Source of the DNA: Mesorhizobium sp. SOD10
Lineage (GTDB): Bacteria; Pseudomonadota; Alphaproteobacteria; Rhizobiales; Rhizobiaceae
Assembly: GCA_000824805.1 (NCBI GenBank)
Contig: CCNA01000006.1
Coordinates: 62,001 to 126,000 of the forward strand
Direction of reading: 5' to 3'
DNA length: 64,000 nucleotides
Within the stretch, counting starts at the first letter, position 1. Each line of letters opens with the position of its first letter. The notes beneath the pieces are model-generated. The model did not search any database, had not been told where the DNA came from, and saw only the letters and a list, made by a program, of their open reading frames with translations. Shown here in pieces: positions 45,991-58,303 of this stretch. The position numbers were made by a program, and so were the translations under genes.

Positions 45991-46641
45991 ATGCGCAAGA
46001 TCATTGCCGCCACATTTGTCAGCCTCGACGGCGTCATGCAGGCGCCCGGCGGGCCGGAAGAAGATCCGGTCGGCGGTTTCAAATTCGGCGGCTGGACCTT
46101 CCATTATTTCGACGAGGTGGCAGGCGCGGCCATGGAGGAACTGTTCTCCAGACCGTTCGACCTGCTGCTCGGCCGCAGAACCTACGATATCTTCGCCGCG
46201 CATTGGCCGTATCAGAACGATCCGATCGCGGATGTCTTCAACCCTGCGGTCAAATATGTGGCGACGCACCGGCCGGATTCGCTGACCTGGCAGAACACCC
46301 AGTCGCTCGGGTCCGATATCGTTGCCAGGCTTAAGGAACTCAAGCAGGAAGACGGGCCGGACCTGCTCATTCAAGGCTCGGCCAATCTGATCCAGACCCT
46401 GCTCGCCAATGGCCTGATCGACGAGATGCGGCTGATGATCTTCCCGCTGGTGCTCGGCAAGGGCAAGCGGCTGTTCGGCGACAACGCCATGCCGGCGGCC
46501 TTCAAGCTCGTCAAATCGCAGGCTTCCACCACCGGCGTCATCATGGCGACCTATGAGCGCGGAGGCGAAATCCGCACGGGTTCTTTTGCCCAGCAGGAGC
46601 CTTCGGAAGCCGAGCTCGAGCGGCGCAGGAACTGGAAGTAG
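45991..46641 (+). CDS. Dihydrofolate reductase family (RibD C-terminal-like) protein
   Basis: A 216-residue protein. MRKIIAATFVSLDGVMQAPGGPEEDPVGGF is the usual start of RibD_C/YwjB-type reductases, LLLGRRTYDIFAAHWP and LLIQGSANLIQTLL are the NADPH-binding parts, and MIFPLVLGKGKRLF is the end signature. These cytoplasmic reductases rarely have known substrates. AAGGAG precedes the ATG; the frame is also open to 45661 over the previous gene's end. Confidence 0.9.
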   Translation: MRKIIAATFVSLDGVMQAPGGPEEDPVGGFKFGGWTFHYFDEVAGAAMEELFSRPFDLLLGRRTYDIFAAHWPYQNDPIADVFNPAVKYVATHRPDSLTWQNTQSLGSDIVARLKELKQEDGPDLLIQGSANLIQTLLANGLIDEMRLMIFPLVLGKGKRLFGDNAMPAAFKLVKSQASTTGVIMATYERGGEIRTGSFAQQEPSEAELERRRNWK

Positions 46642-46732
46642 CACAAGGCTGTCGCGCGGCGGGCCGAGCCCGTCGCGCATCCGATTTGAAGCCTCTCTTC
46701 CGCAACGAAGACTGGACAATTAGGAGCCGCCG

Positions 46733-47386
46733 ATGACCCCAACCATAACCGCCTTCGAACGATCGCCCGATGGCGGCAGGGGGCTGGCGCGCGACATGCA
46801 AGTGCGCTGGGCGCTCGAGGAAGTCGGACAGCCTTACGACGTTCGTCTCGTCTCGTTCACTGCGATGAAGCAGCCCGGGCATCTCGCGCTCAATCCTTTC
46901 GGCAGTATCCCGACCTACGAGGAAGGCGATCTCGCCCTGTTCGAGTCAGGCGCGATCGTCCTTCACATCGCGGTGCGTCACGCGGGTCTGTTGCCCGACG
47001 ATGCGAACGCCCGGGCGCGCGCGGTCGCCTGGATGTTTGCCGCGTACAGCACGGTGGAGCCGCCGATCCTCGAGCGCGCAACCGCCGTGATCCTGGAGCA
47101 CGATGCGCCGTGGCGCGATGAGCGCCTGCCCCTCGTCGACGATCGAATCCGCAAGCGGTTGGCCGAACTCTCCCGCCATCTCGGCAGCGATTGCGACTGG
47201 CTCGATGGCGCTTTCAGCGCCGGCGACCTTGTCATGGTGGGCGTGCTGCGCCGGCTGCAAAGATCGGGACTGCTGAACGAATTCCCAAACGTTGCTGCCT
47301 ATGTGGCCCGCGGCGAGGCTCGGCCGGCCTTCAAACGCGCTTTCGAAGCGCAATTGGCGGTTGCCATGGCGGCATCGAACAGCTGA
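46733..47386 (+). CDS. Glutathione S-transferase family protein
   Basis: A 217-residue two-domain GST: N-terminal thioredoxin fold with NPFGSIPTYEEGDLALFESGAIVLHIA (the cis-Pro and the ES glutathione contact) and an all-helical C-terminal domain. AGGAG precedes the ATG at 46733. Substrate unknown; probable detoxification role. Confidence 0.9.
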   Translation: MTPTITAFERSPDGGRGLARDMQVRWALEEVGQPYDVRLVSFTAMKQPGHLALNPFGSIPTYEEGDLALFESGAIVLHIAVRHAGLLPDDANARARAVAWMFAAYSTVEPPILERATAVILEHDAPWRDERLPLVDDRIRKRLAELSRHLGSDCDWLDGAFSAGDLVMVGVLRRLQRSGLLNEFPNVAAYVARGEARPAFKRAFEAQLAVAMAASNS

Positions 47387-47400
47387 CCAATTCCAGCCGC

Positions 47401-48267
47401 TCACGCCGCCTGGCGATGGCGGGAAAGACCTTCGCGGATATGGCTGGCGAAAGCCTGCGCTGCCGGCTGGGTGGCATGTTTGGGCAGATGCAGGCTGATG
47501 GAGAAATTCGGCAGGGGCGGAAGGCCGGCATCGGACAGGATGTCGAGATCGGCCGGAACCGTCGAGGCAAGCCAGGTGGTCACGGCGAGGTCCGAGCGCA
47601 CCGTCGCGGTCGTGGCATCGATGTTGCCGTTCTCGAACACGGTGCGCCAGTCGAGCCCGTGCTCGGCGAGTGCGGCGAGCACCGCCGGCCGGAACGCGCA
47701 GGTGTCGGCGACGATCGAAACCGGCAGCGGCCGCTTCAGGCGCGCCCCCCCGCCTCTGGCGCCGACCCAGACCAGCCGGTCGACGAGCAGGCATTCGCCG
47801 GCGCTGGGACCGGCGCGCTCCTCGATGACGGCAAGATCGATGGTGCCGGCCGCCAAGGCCGACGCGAGTTCCGGCGAGGACGCGCAGACCAGCGAAATCT
47901 CCACCTGCGGATAGGCTTCGGCATAGGTCTTCAGCACCGGCGCGAGCAGCGTGCCGACAAGATCGTAAGGCACGCCGATCCGCACCCGCCCGGCAACCGC
48001 CCTGCCCCTGATTTCGGCAAGGATCTCGTCGTTGAGCTGCAGCAGGCGCCTGGCCTTGTCGAGCAGCCGCTCGCCGGCTCGCGTCAGCTTGAGACCCCGG
48101 CGGCCGCGCTCGAACAGGCTTTGCCCCAGCACCTCTTCCAGCCGCTTGACCTGCTGGCTGACGGCGCCTTGCGTCAGGTGAAGCGCATTGGCCGCCGCCG
48201 TCATGCTGGCCTTGTCGGCGGTGGTGACGAAGGTGCGGATGAGGGTCGTGTCGAGATCGCGGATCAT
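47401..48267 (-). CDS. LysR family regulator (ArgP-like pairing with LysE)
   Basis: A 288-residue LysR protein with helix-turn-helix RTFVTTADKASMTAAANALHLTQGAVSQQVKRLEEVLGQSLFERG at the N terminus and an effector-binding domain. The ATG at 48267 is chosen for family fit; 48276 is an alternative. It is divergent across about 96 bp from a LysE-type exporter, an arrangement often seen for regulators of amino-acid export. Confidence 0.9.
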   Translation of the reverse strand: MIRDLDTTLIRTFVTTADKASMTAAANALHLTQGAVSQQVKRLEEVLGQSLFERGRRGLKLTRAGERLLDKARRLLQLNDEILAEIRGRAVAGRVRIGVPYDLVGTLLAPVLKTYAEAYPQVEISLVCASSPELASALAAGTIDLAVIEERAGPSAGECLLVDRLVWVGARGGGARLKRPLPVSIVADTCAFRPAVLAALAEHGLDWRTVFENGNIDATTATVRSDLAVTTWLASTVPADLDILSDAGLPPLPNFSISLHLPKHATQPAAQAFASHIREGLSRHRQAA

Positions 48268-48363
48268 GGCTGGCATTATAATTGCCAATGCACACCATAT
48301 CAAACATTGCATTTACTGATGAGCAGCCACGCCTAGCATGACGCCTTCCATAAGGAACGCGCC

Positions 48364-48963
48364 ATGCTCCAGCCTATCCTGCCCTTGATCCTGTTCGCTT
48401 TTGTGGCCACCGCCACGCCCGGCATTGCCACCACCTTGTCCACTGCATCCGGCGCACAGTTCGGCTTTCGCCGGTCCGTGCCGCTGATGGCTGGCAGCGC
48501 GGCTGGCCTCGCGACGGTAACCGGCGCGGCGGCCGCGGGGCTCGCCGGTCTGCTGCTAGCCATGCCGTCCTTGCAGCTTGCGATGAAGATCGCCGGCTCG
48601 CTCTACCTGGTCTGGCTTGCAATCAAGATCGGCCGCGCCGGACCGCCCAATCTCGACGTCACCATGGCCAAGCCGAACAGTTTCTTCGGCGGCGCCGGCA
48701 TCCAGTGGATGAACCCGAAAGGCTGGGCGATGGGTCTGGGGGCGGCGGCTTCCTTTGCCGCGTTGGCCGAAGGACCTGCGCAACTCGCCCTGTTGCTTGG
48801 CTCGACTTTCGGCCTCACCGCCGCGATCTCGCTGTCCATCTGGTGCGTGGCCGGCATGATCCTGGCGCGGCTGCTCAAGACCGAGTGGCAATGGCGCGCG
48901 CTCAACATCGCGCTGGCGCTTGTGCTCGCCGCTTCCATCATCCCGATGTGGCGGCCGGCGTAA
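48364..48963 (+). CDS. LysE/RhtB family exporter
   Basis: A 199-residue membrane protein with about six helices. LFAFVATATPGIATTLSTASGAQFGFRRSVPLMAGSAAG matches the LysE/RhtB N terminus (TPGP/TPGI motif), and GIQWMNPKGWAMGLGAAASF the central NPK motif. It likely exports an amino acid or analogue. AAGGA precedes the ATG. Divergent LysR is the probable regulator. Confidence 0.9.
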   Translation: MLQPILPLILFAFVATATPGIATTLSTASGAQFGFRRSVPLMAGSAAGLATVTGAAAAGLAGLLLAMPSLQLAMKIAGSLYLVWLAIKIGRAGPPNLDVTMAKPNSFFGGAGIQWMNPKGWAMGLGAAASFAALAEGPAQLALLLGSTFGLTAAISLSIWCVAGMILARLLKTEWQWRALNIALALVLAASIIPMWRPA

Positions 48964-49109
48964 CGCCGTTCCTCGCCCCACGAAGGTGGCTACGGCATGC
49001 ACACATTTCAAAGCGGCTGGTCTTTGGCGATAGCATGCATGGAGCTTGGCGCATACACCGTCCAATGTAGCCTCGGCCCGATCAGTCACGTCAGTCACAG
49101 AGATAGCCC

Positions 49110-49904
49110 TCAGACGGCGTAACGCGCGGCCGGCTTGCCGGAGAACAGGCTGCCGAAGAAATGATCCCGGGCGCCGAGATAGGTGTTCAGCTCGGAAGCG
49201 TCGGCAAGGCCGGGCGCAGTGACGGTCTCGCCCTGCGCGAACCCGGCAAGTGCCGCGTCGACCAGATCTTCGGCACTCATGATCCAGTCCGGATTGATCC
49301 TGTCGAGGCTGATTCCGGAGACGTCCCACAACTCCGTGCGGATCGGTCCGGGCACGACGGATTGGACTTTCACATTGGTGCCGGCGACTTCCTTCTGCAG
49401 CGCTTCCGTGAAGTTGGCGACATAGGCCTTGGTGCCGCTGTAGATGCCGCCGACGGCGATGCCATAGGCAACGACCGAGGCAATGTTGATGATCGCGCCG
49501 CGATCGCGCTTGATGAGGCCCGGCAGCACCGCGCGGGTCAGCCTGGTCAGCGCCACGACATTGACCTTGATCATGCGCTCGGCCGCGTCGGCGTCGGCGC
49601 CGGCGATCGTCTCCAGGCCACCCACGCCGGCATTGTTGACCAGCAGCGTCACACTGTCGTCCGTCGACACCGCCTGTTCGACCCGGCGCAGATCGGCATC
49701 GGCCGCAAGATCGGCGACGATCGTCTTGACCTTGCGGCCATAGGCGTAGGCGAGCCTGTCCGCCACCTCCTGCAGCCGGTCGGCGCGGCGCGCCACCAGC
49801 ACCAGATCGTAGCCCTGCCCTGCCAGCCGGTCCGCATAGACCGCGCCGATGCCTGATGAAGCGCCGGTGATAACGGCCGTGCCCTTATTGTCCTTCGTGC
49901 TCAT
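49110..49904 (-). CDS. SDR family oxidoreductase
   Basis: A 264-residue classical SDR. GASSGIG (about 14-20) is the cofactor loop, NNAGVGG the structural motif, and IYSGTKAYVANF the catalytic Tyr-x3-Lys. NIASVVAY supplies the catalytic-Ser strand. Substrate unknown. It diverges from a MarR regulator across two GGCATATGCC palindromes and is probably repressed by it. Confidence 0.9.
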   Translation of the reverse strand: MSTKDNKGTAVITGASSGIGAVYADRLAGQGYDLVLVARRADRLQEVADRLAYAYGRKVKTIVADLAADADLRRVEQAVSTDDSVTLLVNNAGVGGLETIAGADADAAERMIKVNVVALTRLTRAVLPGLIKRDRGAIINIASVVAYGIAVGGIYSGTKAYVANFTEALQKEVAGTNVKVQSVVPGPIRTELWDVSGISLDRINPDWIMSAEDLVDAALAGFAQGETVTAPGLADASELNTYLGARDHFFGSLFSGKPAARYAV

Positions 49905-49980
49905 TGTCCTGTTCCTTTGTGCACTTCGCTTGGTCCGGCGCCGATGGTCAGTTCATCCGCCCAGCCTCTGATTTCAATTA

Positions 49981-50019
49981 GTGGCATATGCCACCTTATC
50001 CGAAGTAGGCATATGCCAC
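49981..50019. promoter_or_regulatory. Two GTGGCATATGCCAC-type operators
   Basis: GTGGCATATGCCAC (49981-49994) is a perfect 14-bp palindrome. TAGGCATATGCCAC (50006-50019) repeats it, centre to centre 25 bp. They lie in the SDR-MarR divergent region, the typical place for MarR operators. Confidence 0.78.
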
Positions 50020-50093
50020 TATCTTGTCAACGGCGGCGACGAAAACTATTTCTGGGGCAGGCCGACGCGCCTTTGCGCCGGCGAGGAGTGATC

Positions 50094-50585
50094 ATGACCG
50101 TAGCTCGGAAGCCGGGTTTCAGCGACTGCAACAACGCCACGCTGCGGCGCGCCGCGCGCAGCCTGGGCCGATTCTATGACGACGCGCTGGCGCCTTCGGG
50201 CCTGAAGAGCACGCAATTCGGCCTGCTCTTTCAGATCCACATCGGCGATGAGCCGGCGATGGGCGCCATCGCCGAAGCGCTGATCATGGATCTCTCGGCG
50301 CTCGGCCATACGCTGAAGCCGCTGATCCGCGACGGTTATGTCGAGACCTTTCCCGACAAGGACGATCGCCGCATCAAGCGCGTGCGGCTGACGCCACCAG
50401 GCCAGGCCAAGCTCGACGAGGCGCTCAAGCTCTGGAGCGCCGCGCAGCGGCAGTTCGAGGACAAGGTCGGCGCGGAACAGGCGGCGAAGCTGCGCGCGGC
50501 GCTGGACGCCGTGGCCGATCTCGACCTGAAACTGCCGGCGGCCGCATCTTCGAACCGAGAAAGCGGCCGCCGCTTAATTCTGTAG
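50094..50585 (+). CDS. MarR family transcriptional regulator
   Basis: A 163-residue winged-helix protein: LKSTQFGLLFQIHIGDEPAMGAIAEALIMDLSALGHTLKPLIRDGYVETFPDKDDRRIKRVRLTPPGQAKLDE covers the recognition helix and the DxR wing. Cysteine near residue 12 could be redox-active but this is speculative. GAGGAG lies 5 bases before the ATG at 50094; the frame is open to 49917. Probable repressor of the divergent SDR gene. Confidence 0.9.
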   Translation: MTVARKPGFSDCNNATLRRAARSLGRFYDDALAPSGLKSTQFGLLFQIHIGDEPAMGAIAEALIMDLSALGHTLKPLIRDGYVETFPDKDDRRIKRVRLTPPGQAKLDEALKLWSAAQRQFEDKVGAEQAAKLRAALDAVADLDLKLPAAASSNRESGRRLIL

Positions 50586-50642
50586 CCGCGAAGACGTGCT
50601 GAGATTCAGGTCAGGCCGGGCTCACCTGAATAGCGGCACGTC

Positions 50643-51821
50643 TTACTCGGCGGGCATCGCCACCGGTCGGGCCAGCACCCTTCCCGCCAACACGATACCG
50701 AGCCCGACGATCGGGAACACCGCGGCGATCAGACCGAGATCGGCCGGCACGCCGAAGCGCAGCACCGCGGCGCCGACAACGGCACCCAGCGCAACGCCGA
50801 AATAGAGCGCCGAAGCATTGAGCGACAGCACGATCGGGGCGGCGTCGGGTGCGATCTTGAGGATGCGGCTCGCCTGTGCCGGCGGGAAGGCCCAGCCGAC
50901 GATGCCCCACGGAACCATCATGCCCATCAGCGCCGGTCCGGCGAGATGGTGCGGCAGGAAAGTCGGGATCAGCGAGAAGGTGACGAGCATGGCGGCCGAC
51001 AGCGTCAGCGACCAGGCGACGGTGCGGGTCGCGCCGAAGCGGTCGGCGGCCTGCCCGCCGGCAATGTTGCCGATGACGGCGCCGACGCCGAAGGCGAGCA
51101 GCATGCCGGGCAGCGCCAGCGGGCTCAGGCCACCGCCCTGGATGGCCAGGGGCGCGATGAAGCTGAACACCGTGAAGGCGCCGACCAGCGCGAGCGCCGT
51201 CGTGAGAAGGATCGGCATCACGCCGGGGCGCACCGCCGCCGCCAGCCGGCGCTTCAGCGGCAGCCTGGTGCCGACGATGCCGCGCGGCAGGCGCCACCAG
51301 AGGATCGCGCCGGCCAGCGCGCCGAGCGCGGCGATGGCGAAGAACGTGCCGCGCCAGCCGGCGATCGCCGCGACCAGCGCGCCGAGCGGCGCGCCGACCG
51401 CAACAGCCACCGTCGTGCCGCCGACGACGACGGCAATGGCGCGCGCCCGGTGATGGTCATCCACCAGCGCCACGGCCGTGCCCTGCGCGGTCGCCGCGAA
51501 CAGGCCGGACGAAAGCGCCATGACGATGCGGGCAATCAGCAACAATTCGAAGGACGAGCTCACCGCCGCCACCAGATTGCCGATCACGAAGAACACCAGC
51601 GTCCACAGGATCACGCGCCGCCGGTCCCATTCGCCCGTCAGCGTCGCCAGCACCGGCGCGCCGATCGCATAGGCGAGCGCGAAGGCAGTGATCAGCGAGC
51701 CGGCGAGCGGCACGGAGATGCCGGCATCGGTCGCGATATCGGGAAGAAGGCTGGAAATGACGAAGCCTTCGGTCGAGATCGCAAACGATCCGAGCGCCAG
51801 CCAGAAAATCCGCTTGTCCAT
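50643..51821 (-). CDS. MFS transporter (DHA1 family)
   Basis: A 392-residue 12-helix protein. RIFWLALGSFAISTEGFVISSLLPDIATDAGISVPLAGSLITAFALAYA is a typical DHA1 N terminus, with LTGEWDRRRVI as the helix 2-3 loop. Probable drug or metabolite efflux. The ATG at 51821 fits the family; the frame is open to 51881. Divergent from an ArsR regulator with an inverted repeat just upstream. Confidence 0.9.
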   Translation of the reverse strand: MDKRIFWLALGSFAISTEGFVISSLLPDIATDAGISVPLAGSLITAFALAYAIGAPVLATLTGEWDRRRVILWTLVFFVIGNLVAAVSSSFELLLIARIVMALSSGLFAATAQGTAVALVDDHHRARAIAVVVGGTTVAVAVGAPLGALVAAIAGWRGTFFAIAALGALAGAILWWRLPRGIVGTRLPLKRRLAAAVRPGVMPILLTTALALVGAFTVFSFIAPLAIQGGGLSPLALPGMLLAFGVGAVIGNIAGGQAADRFGATRTVAWSLTLSAAMLVTFSLIPTFLPHHLAGPALMGMMVPWGIVGWAFPPAQASRILKIAPDAAPIVLSLNASALYFGVALGAVVGAAVLRFGVPADLGLIAAVFPIVGLGIVLAGRVLARPVAMPAE

Positions 51822-51835
51822 GGGGATCGTCCTTA

Positions 51836-51853
51836 GTTCAAAAGTTATTGAAC
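51836..51853. promoter_or_regulatory. Inverted repeat GTTCAA-N6-TTGAAC
   Basis: An 18-bp perfect interrupted palindrome in the divergent region between the MFS gene and the ArsR gene, 15 bp upstream of the MFS start codon. A plausible ArsR-family operator; not demonstrated. Confidence 0.5.
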
Positions 51854-52014
51854 AATTGGACATAACAGGGCATGATGTCAACCGAGCCGGGAGAAAATAG
51901 CTGAACCCTGCTGACAGCCCTGTGTCAGGACCGGGCCGAAGGGAAGAGGCTATTGCTCTCGGCAGAAAGGGAAGCCGCGTTGAAGTTCGTGCCGTTTGTG
52001 CTTAATTCTGGGTC

Positions 52015-52371
52015 ATGAGCCTGCCCCATCCAACCGCCGACCAGATCAGCCTGCCGATCGTGCTCGCCGTGCTCGGCGACCCGACCCGGCTTGCCATCGT
52101 GCGCTATCTGGCTCGCAAGGAAGGCGTACCGCTGAACTGCAGCAAGTTCCTCGACCTCGCCTCCAAGACCAATCTCAGCTACCACCTCGCCAAGCTGCGC
52201 GAGGCGGGCGTCACCCGAAGCGAAGCGGTCGGCACCAGCCGGCTGATCACGCTGCGGCGCGATGACCTCGACAAGCGCTTCCCCGGCCTGCTCGACAGCG
52301 TGATTGCCGCGGCCGATGGCGACTCCACTTTGCCCGCGGTCGGCACGTCCGAGGTCGAGGTTTCGGCCTGA
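52015..52371 (+). CDS. ArsR family transcriptional regulator
   Basis: A 118-residue winged-helix protein: ISLPIVLAVLGDPTRLAIVRYLARKEGVPLNCSKFLDLASKTNLSYHLAKLREAGVTRSEAVGTSRLITLR. No paired metal-binding cysteines (only one Cys), so it may sense something other than metal. Likely regulator of the divergent MFS transporter. Confidence 0.88.
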   Translation: MSLPHPTADQISLPIVLAVLGDPTRLAIVRYLARKEGVPLNCSKFLDLASKTNLSYHLAKLREAGVTRSEAVGTSRLITLRRDDLDKRFPGLLDSVIAAADGDSTLPAVGTSEVEVSA

Positions 52372-52477
52372 GCGCATATGCGCGTGCTTCGGGCCTCACA
52401 ATCGCCGCTAAATTCAGGATGACATCCGGCAGCCCTGCCGCCTATATCTGTCGCGCCTTGGAAATTGCAGCCAAAAG

Positions 52478-53266
52478 ATGAAGCGCAAAGCTACGCTCCG
52501 ACTGACGCTGAAGGCACTCCTGGCCGCCTCGTTGCTGCCCGTCTCCCTGCCGGCCTTGGCTCAGGAGGCACCCGGGACAATCATCTCGATCATCGGCGGC
52601 CTCGCCCCGGATGATCTCCTCAACATCCGCGCCACTGCTTCACCGGGCGGAAAGATCGAAGCGCGGCTGCCCAACGGCGCGGCGGTGAAGAATTACGGCT
52701 GCAAGACGGTCAACAATTATCCATGGTGCAAGGTCGAGGACACGCAGGACGCCCACATAACCGGCTGGGTGCCGGCCCGCTATCTCAGCCCCAACAACCC
52801 GGCGTCGCCTCCTGAAGACACCGCCGCGCCGGCGGCCGCGCCTCAAGAAGCTCTCGAGGAGCCGCAACCTGACATCGCGGCGCGCCTGGGTGGCGGCGAG
52901 CCGGCCAAGCCGCCATCGGCGGCTGAAATTGGCAGGACCGCCATGCTGGATGCTTACGGCCTCGCCTTCGCGGCTGCGGCAAACGCCCAATCCGACGCGC
53001 CGGAAGCTGGCATCCCCTGCGCGCGTCATGTCGGCCAACCGATGACCCGCTGCGAAATCAGTGTCGCGCATGAGGGCGGCGACAGCGTCGTGACGGTGAC
53101 CTGGCCGGACGGCGGCACACGCGTCATCAATTTCCACGACGGCAAGCCGAGTGGCTCCGACTCCTCCGACGAATTCCGCTTCACGCGCGAAGGCACGCTC
53201 AACATGATCCGCATCGGCGTTTCCGAACGGTTTGAGATCACGGATCAGCTCGCGCTGGGGGATTGA
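52478..53266 (+). CDS. Exported SH3-domain protein
   Basis: A 262-residue protein with a signal peptide (cleaved after ALAQE, about residue 28). A bacterial SH3 domain spans about 40-105 (DDLLNIRATASPGGKIEARLPNGAAVKNYGC..WCKVE..GWVPARYL). A Pro/Ala linker follows, then a C-terminal beta domain with two Cys (CARHVGQPMTRCEISV) seen in similar rhizobial proteins. Probably periplasmic, possibly cell-wall binding. Confidence 0.85.
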   Translation: MKRKATLRLTLKALLAASLLPVSLPALAQEAPGTIISIIGGLAPDDLLNIRATASPGGKIEARLPNGAAVKNYGCKTVNNYPWCKVEDTQDAHITGWVPARYLSPNNPASPPEDTAAPAAAPQEALEEPQPDIAARLGGGEPAKPPSAAEIGRTAMLDAYGLAFAAAANAQSDAPEAGIPCARHVGQPMTRCEISVAHEGGDSVVTVTWPDGGTRVINFHDGKPSGSDSSDEFRFTREGTLNMIRIGVSERFEITDQLALGD

Positions 53267-53270
53267 AAAG

Positions 53271-53340
53271 GGAATAAGGCAGTAGGGCAGTAAGGCAATA
53301 GGGAAGAGCCACCCCACTGCCCTACTGCCCTACTGCCCTG
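53271..53340. repeat. Inverted heptamer repeats (GGCAGTA type)
   Basis: Between 53271 and 53303 a 7-8 nt motif (AGGCAGT, GGGCAGT, AGGCAAT) recurs. At 53312-53340 its complement (CTACTGCC) occurs three times. The arms can form a long, slightly imperfect hairpin. It lies after the SH3-domain gene and before carB and may work as a terminator or a repeat expansion. Confidence 0.7.
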
Positions 53341-53413
53341 CATTTTCGGGGTTACATCCCGCAAAACTCTTCCCTATAAGGCCCTCCTAGCCTGATACCA
53401 GAATCGCAAGCAC

Positions 53414-53444
53414 AACCGGCCGGGTCCTCCCCGCCCGGTTTTTT
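53414..53444 (+). terminator. Terminator or attenuator upstream of carB
   Basis: AACCGGCCGGG pairs with CCGCCCGGTT (one mismatch) around a 5-nt loop and runs into TTTTTT, ending 34 bp before the carB ATG. It may end upstream transcripts or attenuate carB. Confidence 0.75.
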
Positions 53445-53478
53445 GTGCAAGCCGCTCGCCGAACGGAACCGCTCGACC

Positions 53479-56982
<3,504 letters not shown>

Positions 56983-57113
56983 GTTGACAGAGGCAGGGTA
57001 ACTGCCTCCGGCGGATAGGTCGATCTTGGGCAAGGAGGCTCCTCTTTCGATTTGGACCGATCTTCCAGACTACCAAAGACCTGGGCAGCCGTCGCAGCCT
57101 TCCATTCGAAGCT

Positions 57114-57286
57114 GGCGCTCCCCCTCTTCTGCCTGCAGGCATTTCTCTCCGTGGATCGGGGAGAAGGAGCTGACCGCAACGCGGCGCTCTTTTTGTGTTT
57201 TCGGTGATTGGCGAAGCCATGGGCAGGGCTTCTTTTCTCCGTCACTATACGGGGAGAAATGCGCAGCAGGGCAATGAGGGGCACGC
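57114..57286. repeat. RIME-like intergenic element with inverted ends
   Basis: The left part (57114-57165: GCTCCCCCTCTTCTGCCTGC, then a TTCTC/GAGAA hairpin) recurs in reverse complement at the right (about 57232-57286: a TTCTCCGT/ACGGGGAGAA hairpin, then CAGCAGGGCAATGAGGGG). Two palindromes in inverted arrangement within about 170 bp resemble rhizobial intergenic mosaic elements. It lies within a 392-bp gap after carB with no supported gene. Confidence 0.6.
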
Positions 57287-57374
57287 CCCGGCGCCGGCAA
57301 TGTAAGCCCCTTGCCAGCCCCCGTGGGCAGCCGTGACGCGCATGGTCGGCCCCCCTCAACACTTGCAACCGCCC

Positions 57375-57841
57375 CTACAAGAACCCGATGAACCGCCCGG
57401 CCATCAGCACGCCGAGCCACAGCGCCAGCGACAGCACCGCCAGCATGACCGCAAGCCCACCCGCCGGCTCGTCTCCGCCGCGCCCGCGGGTAAGCCATAG
57501 AAAGCCGAGGAAATTGGCCCCCGCGAGAAGGATCAGCGTCATCTTGGCGAGGAAGATCGGCATTGCCGCATAGGCGCTCGCCCGCACCGAAAAAAGCAGC
57601 GCGCCAGTGACCAGCGCTCCGGCGAAAGCGACGCATGCCGTGCGGCGCAGCAGGCCGGTGAACGCCGCATAGGGCAGCGCCCGGAACGCCCCGCAGACCC
57701 TCAGATCCATCAGCGCGACGCTGGTCAGCAGCGCGCCGCCGCCATGATGTGCAGCGCGTTGACGATCGGGTAGGCGACGAAGGAGGCTTTCAGCCCCCGC
57801 ACCAAGGCAAGCTGCTCGATGCCGGCCAGAAACTCCGCCAT
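57375..57841 (-). pseudogene. DUF6644-like membrane protein gene with frameshift
   Basis: From the ATG at 57841 the frame reads MAEFLAGIEQLALVRGLKASFVAYPIVNALHIM, then stops within a GCGGCGGCGCGC run near 57735. The rest (ALLTSVALMDLRVCGAFRALPYAAFTGLLRR and two or three further helices) continues in the next frame to 57375. The whole resembles small four-helix membrane proteins. The indel is in a GC repeat, so either slippage inactivation or an assembly error. The start codon directly follows the stop of the DUF6152 gene, indicating an operon. Confidence 0.7.
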
Positions 57842-58231
57842 CTAGGCCGGCGGCAAGCGGTCGGGATAGACGTCGTAGCTCTTGCCGCCGACGCTGATGC
57901 GCACCGCCTTCATGCGCTTTTCCGTCTCGTCGCGCGAGCGGTGGCCGATCGCGGTCACCTGGTCGCCGATCTTGGCGACTTCCTCCGTGAAGCCGGCGGC
58001 GATGGTGCGCGAGGGCGGCGCCAACTCCACCCGCCACACCTCGCCCTGCGCATCGACATCCAGCGTCGCATGCGGATTGCCGATATAGATCGCCGCGATC
58101 TTGCCCTTGAGCTCGAAGAAGCCGTCCTGCGTCCACGACCAGCCGTGATGGGCATAGGCGGCGGTGCCTGCGGCAAGCGTCAGCGCCGCCGCCAGCGCGA
58201 TGCGCCGCATCTGGTTGAAAGGTGACTGCAT
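57842..58231 (-). CDS. DUF6152 family exported protein
   Basis: A 129-residue protein with signal peptide (MRRIALAAALTLAAGTAAYAHHG) and mature HHGWSWTQDGFFELKGKIAAIYIGNPHATLDVDAQGEVWRVELAPPSR..., the DUF6152 pattern. Function unknown. The ATG at 58231 has GAGGAG 7 bases upstream; an internal ATG at 58210 could also start the signal peptide. Upstream of, and probably translationally coupled to, the DUF6644-like gene. Confidence 0.85.
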   Translation of the reverse strand: MQSPFNQMRRIALAAALTLAAGTAAYAHHGWSWTQDGFFELKGKIAAIYIGNPHATLDVDAQGEVWRVELAPPSRTIAAGFTEEVAKIGDQVTAIGHRSRDETEKRMKAVRISVGGKSYDVYPDRLPPA

Positions 58232-58303
58232 CGCCCGTCTCCTCCTCGGGTCATCAGGCCGAGAGTAGGTCACCGCGCGACGAGGTCAAATCACATCGGG
58301 GCC

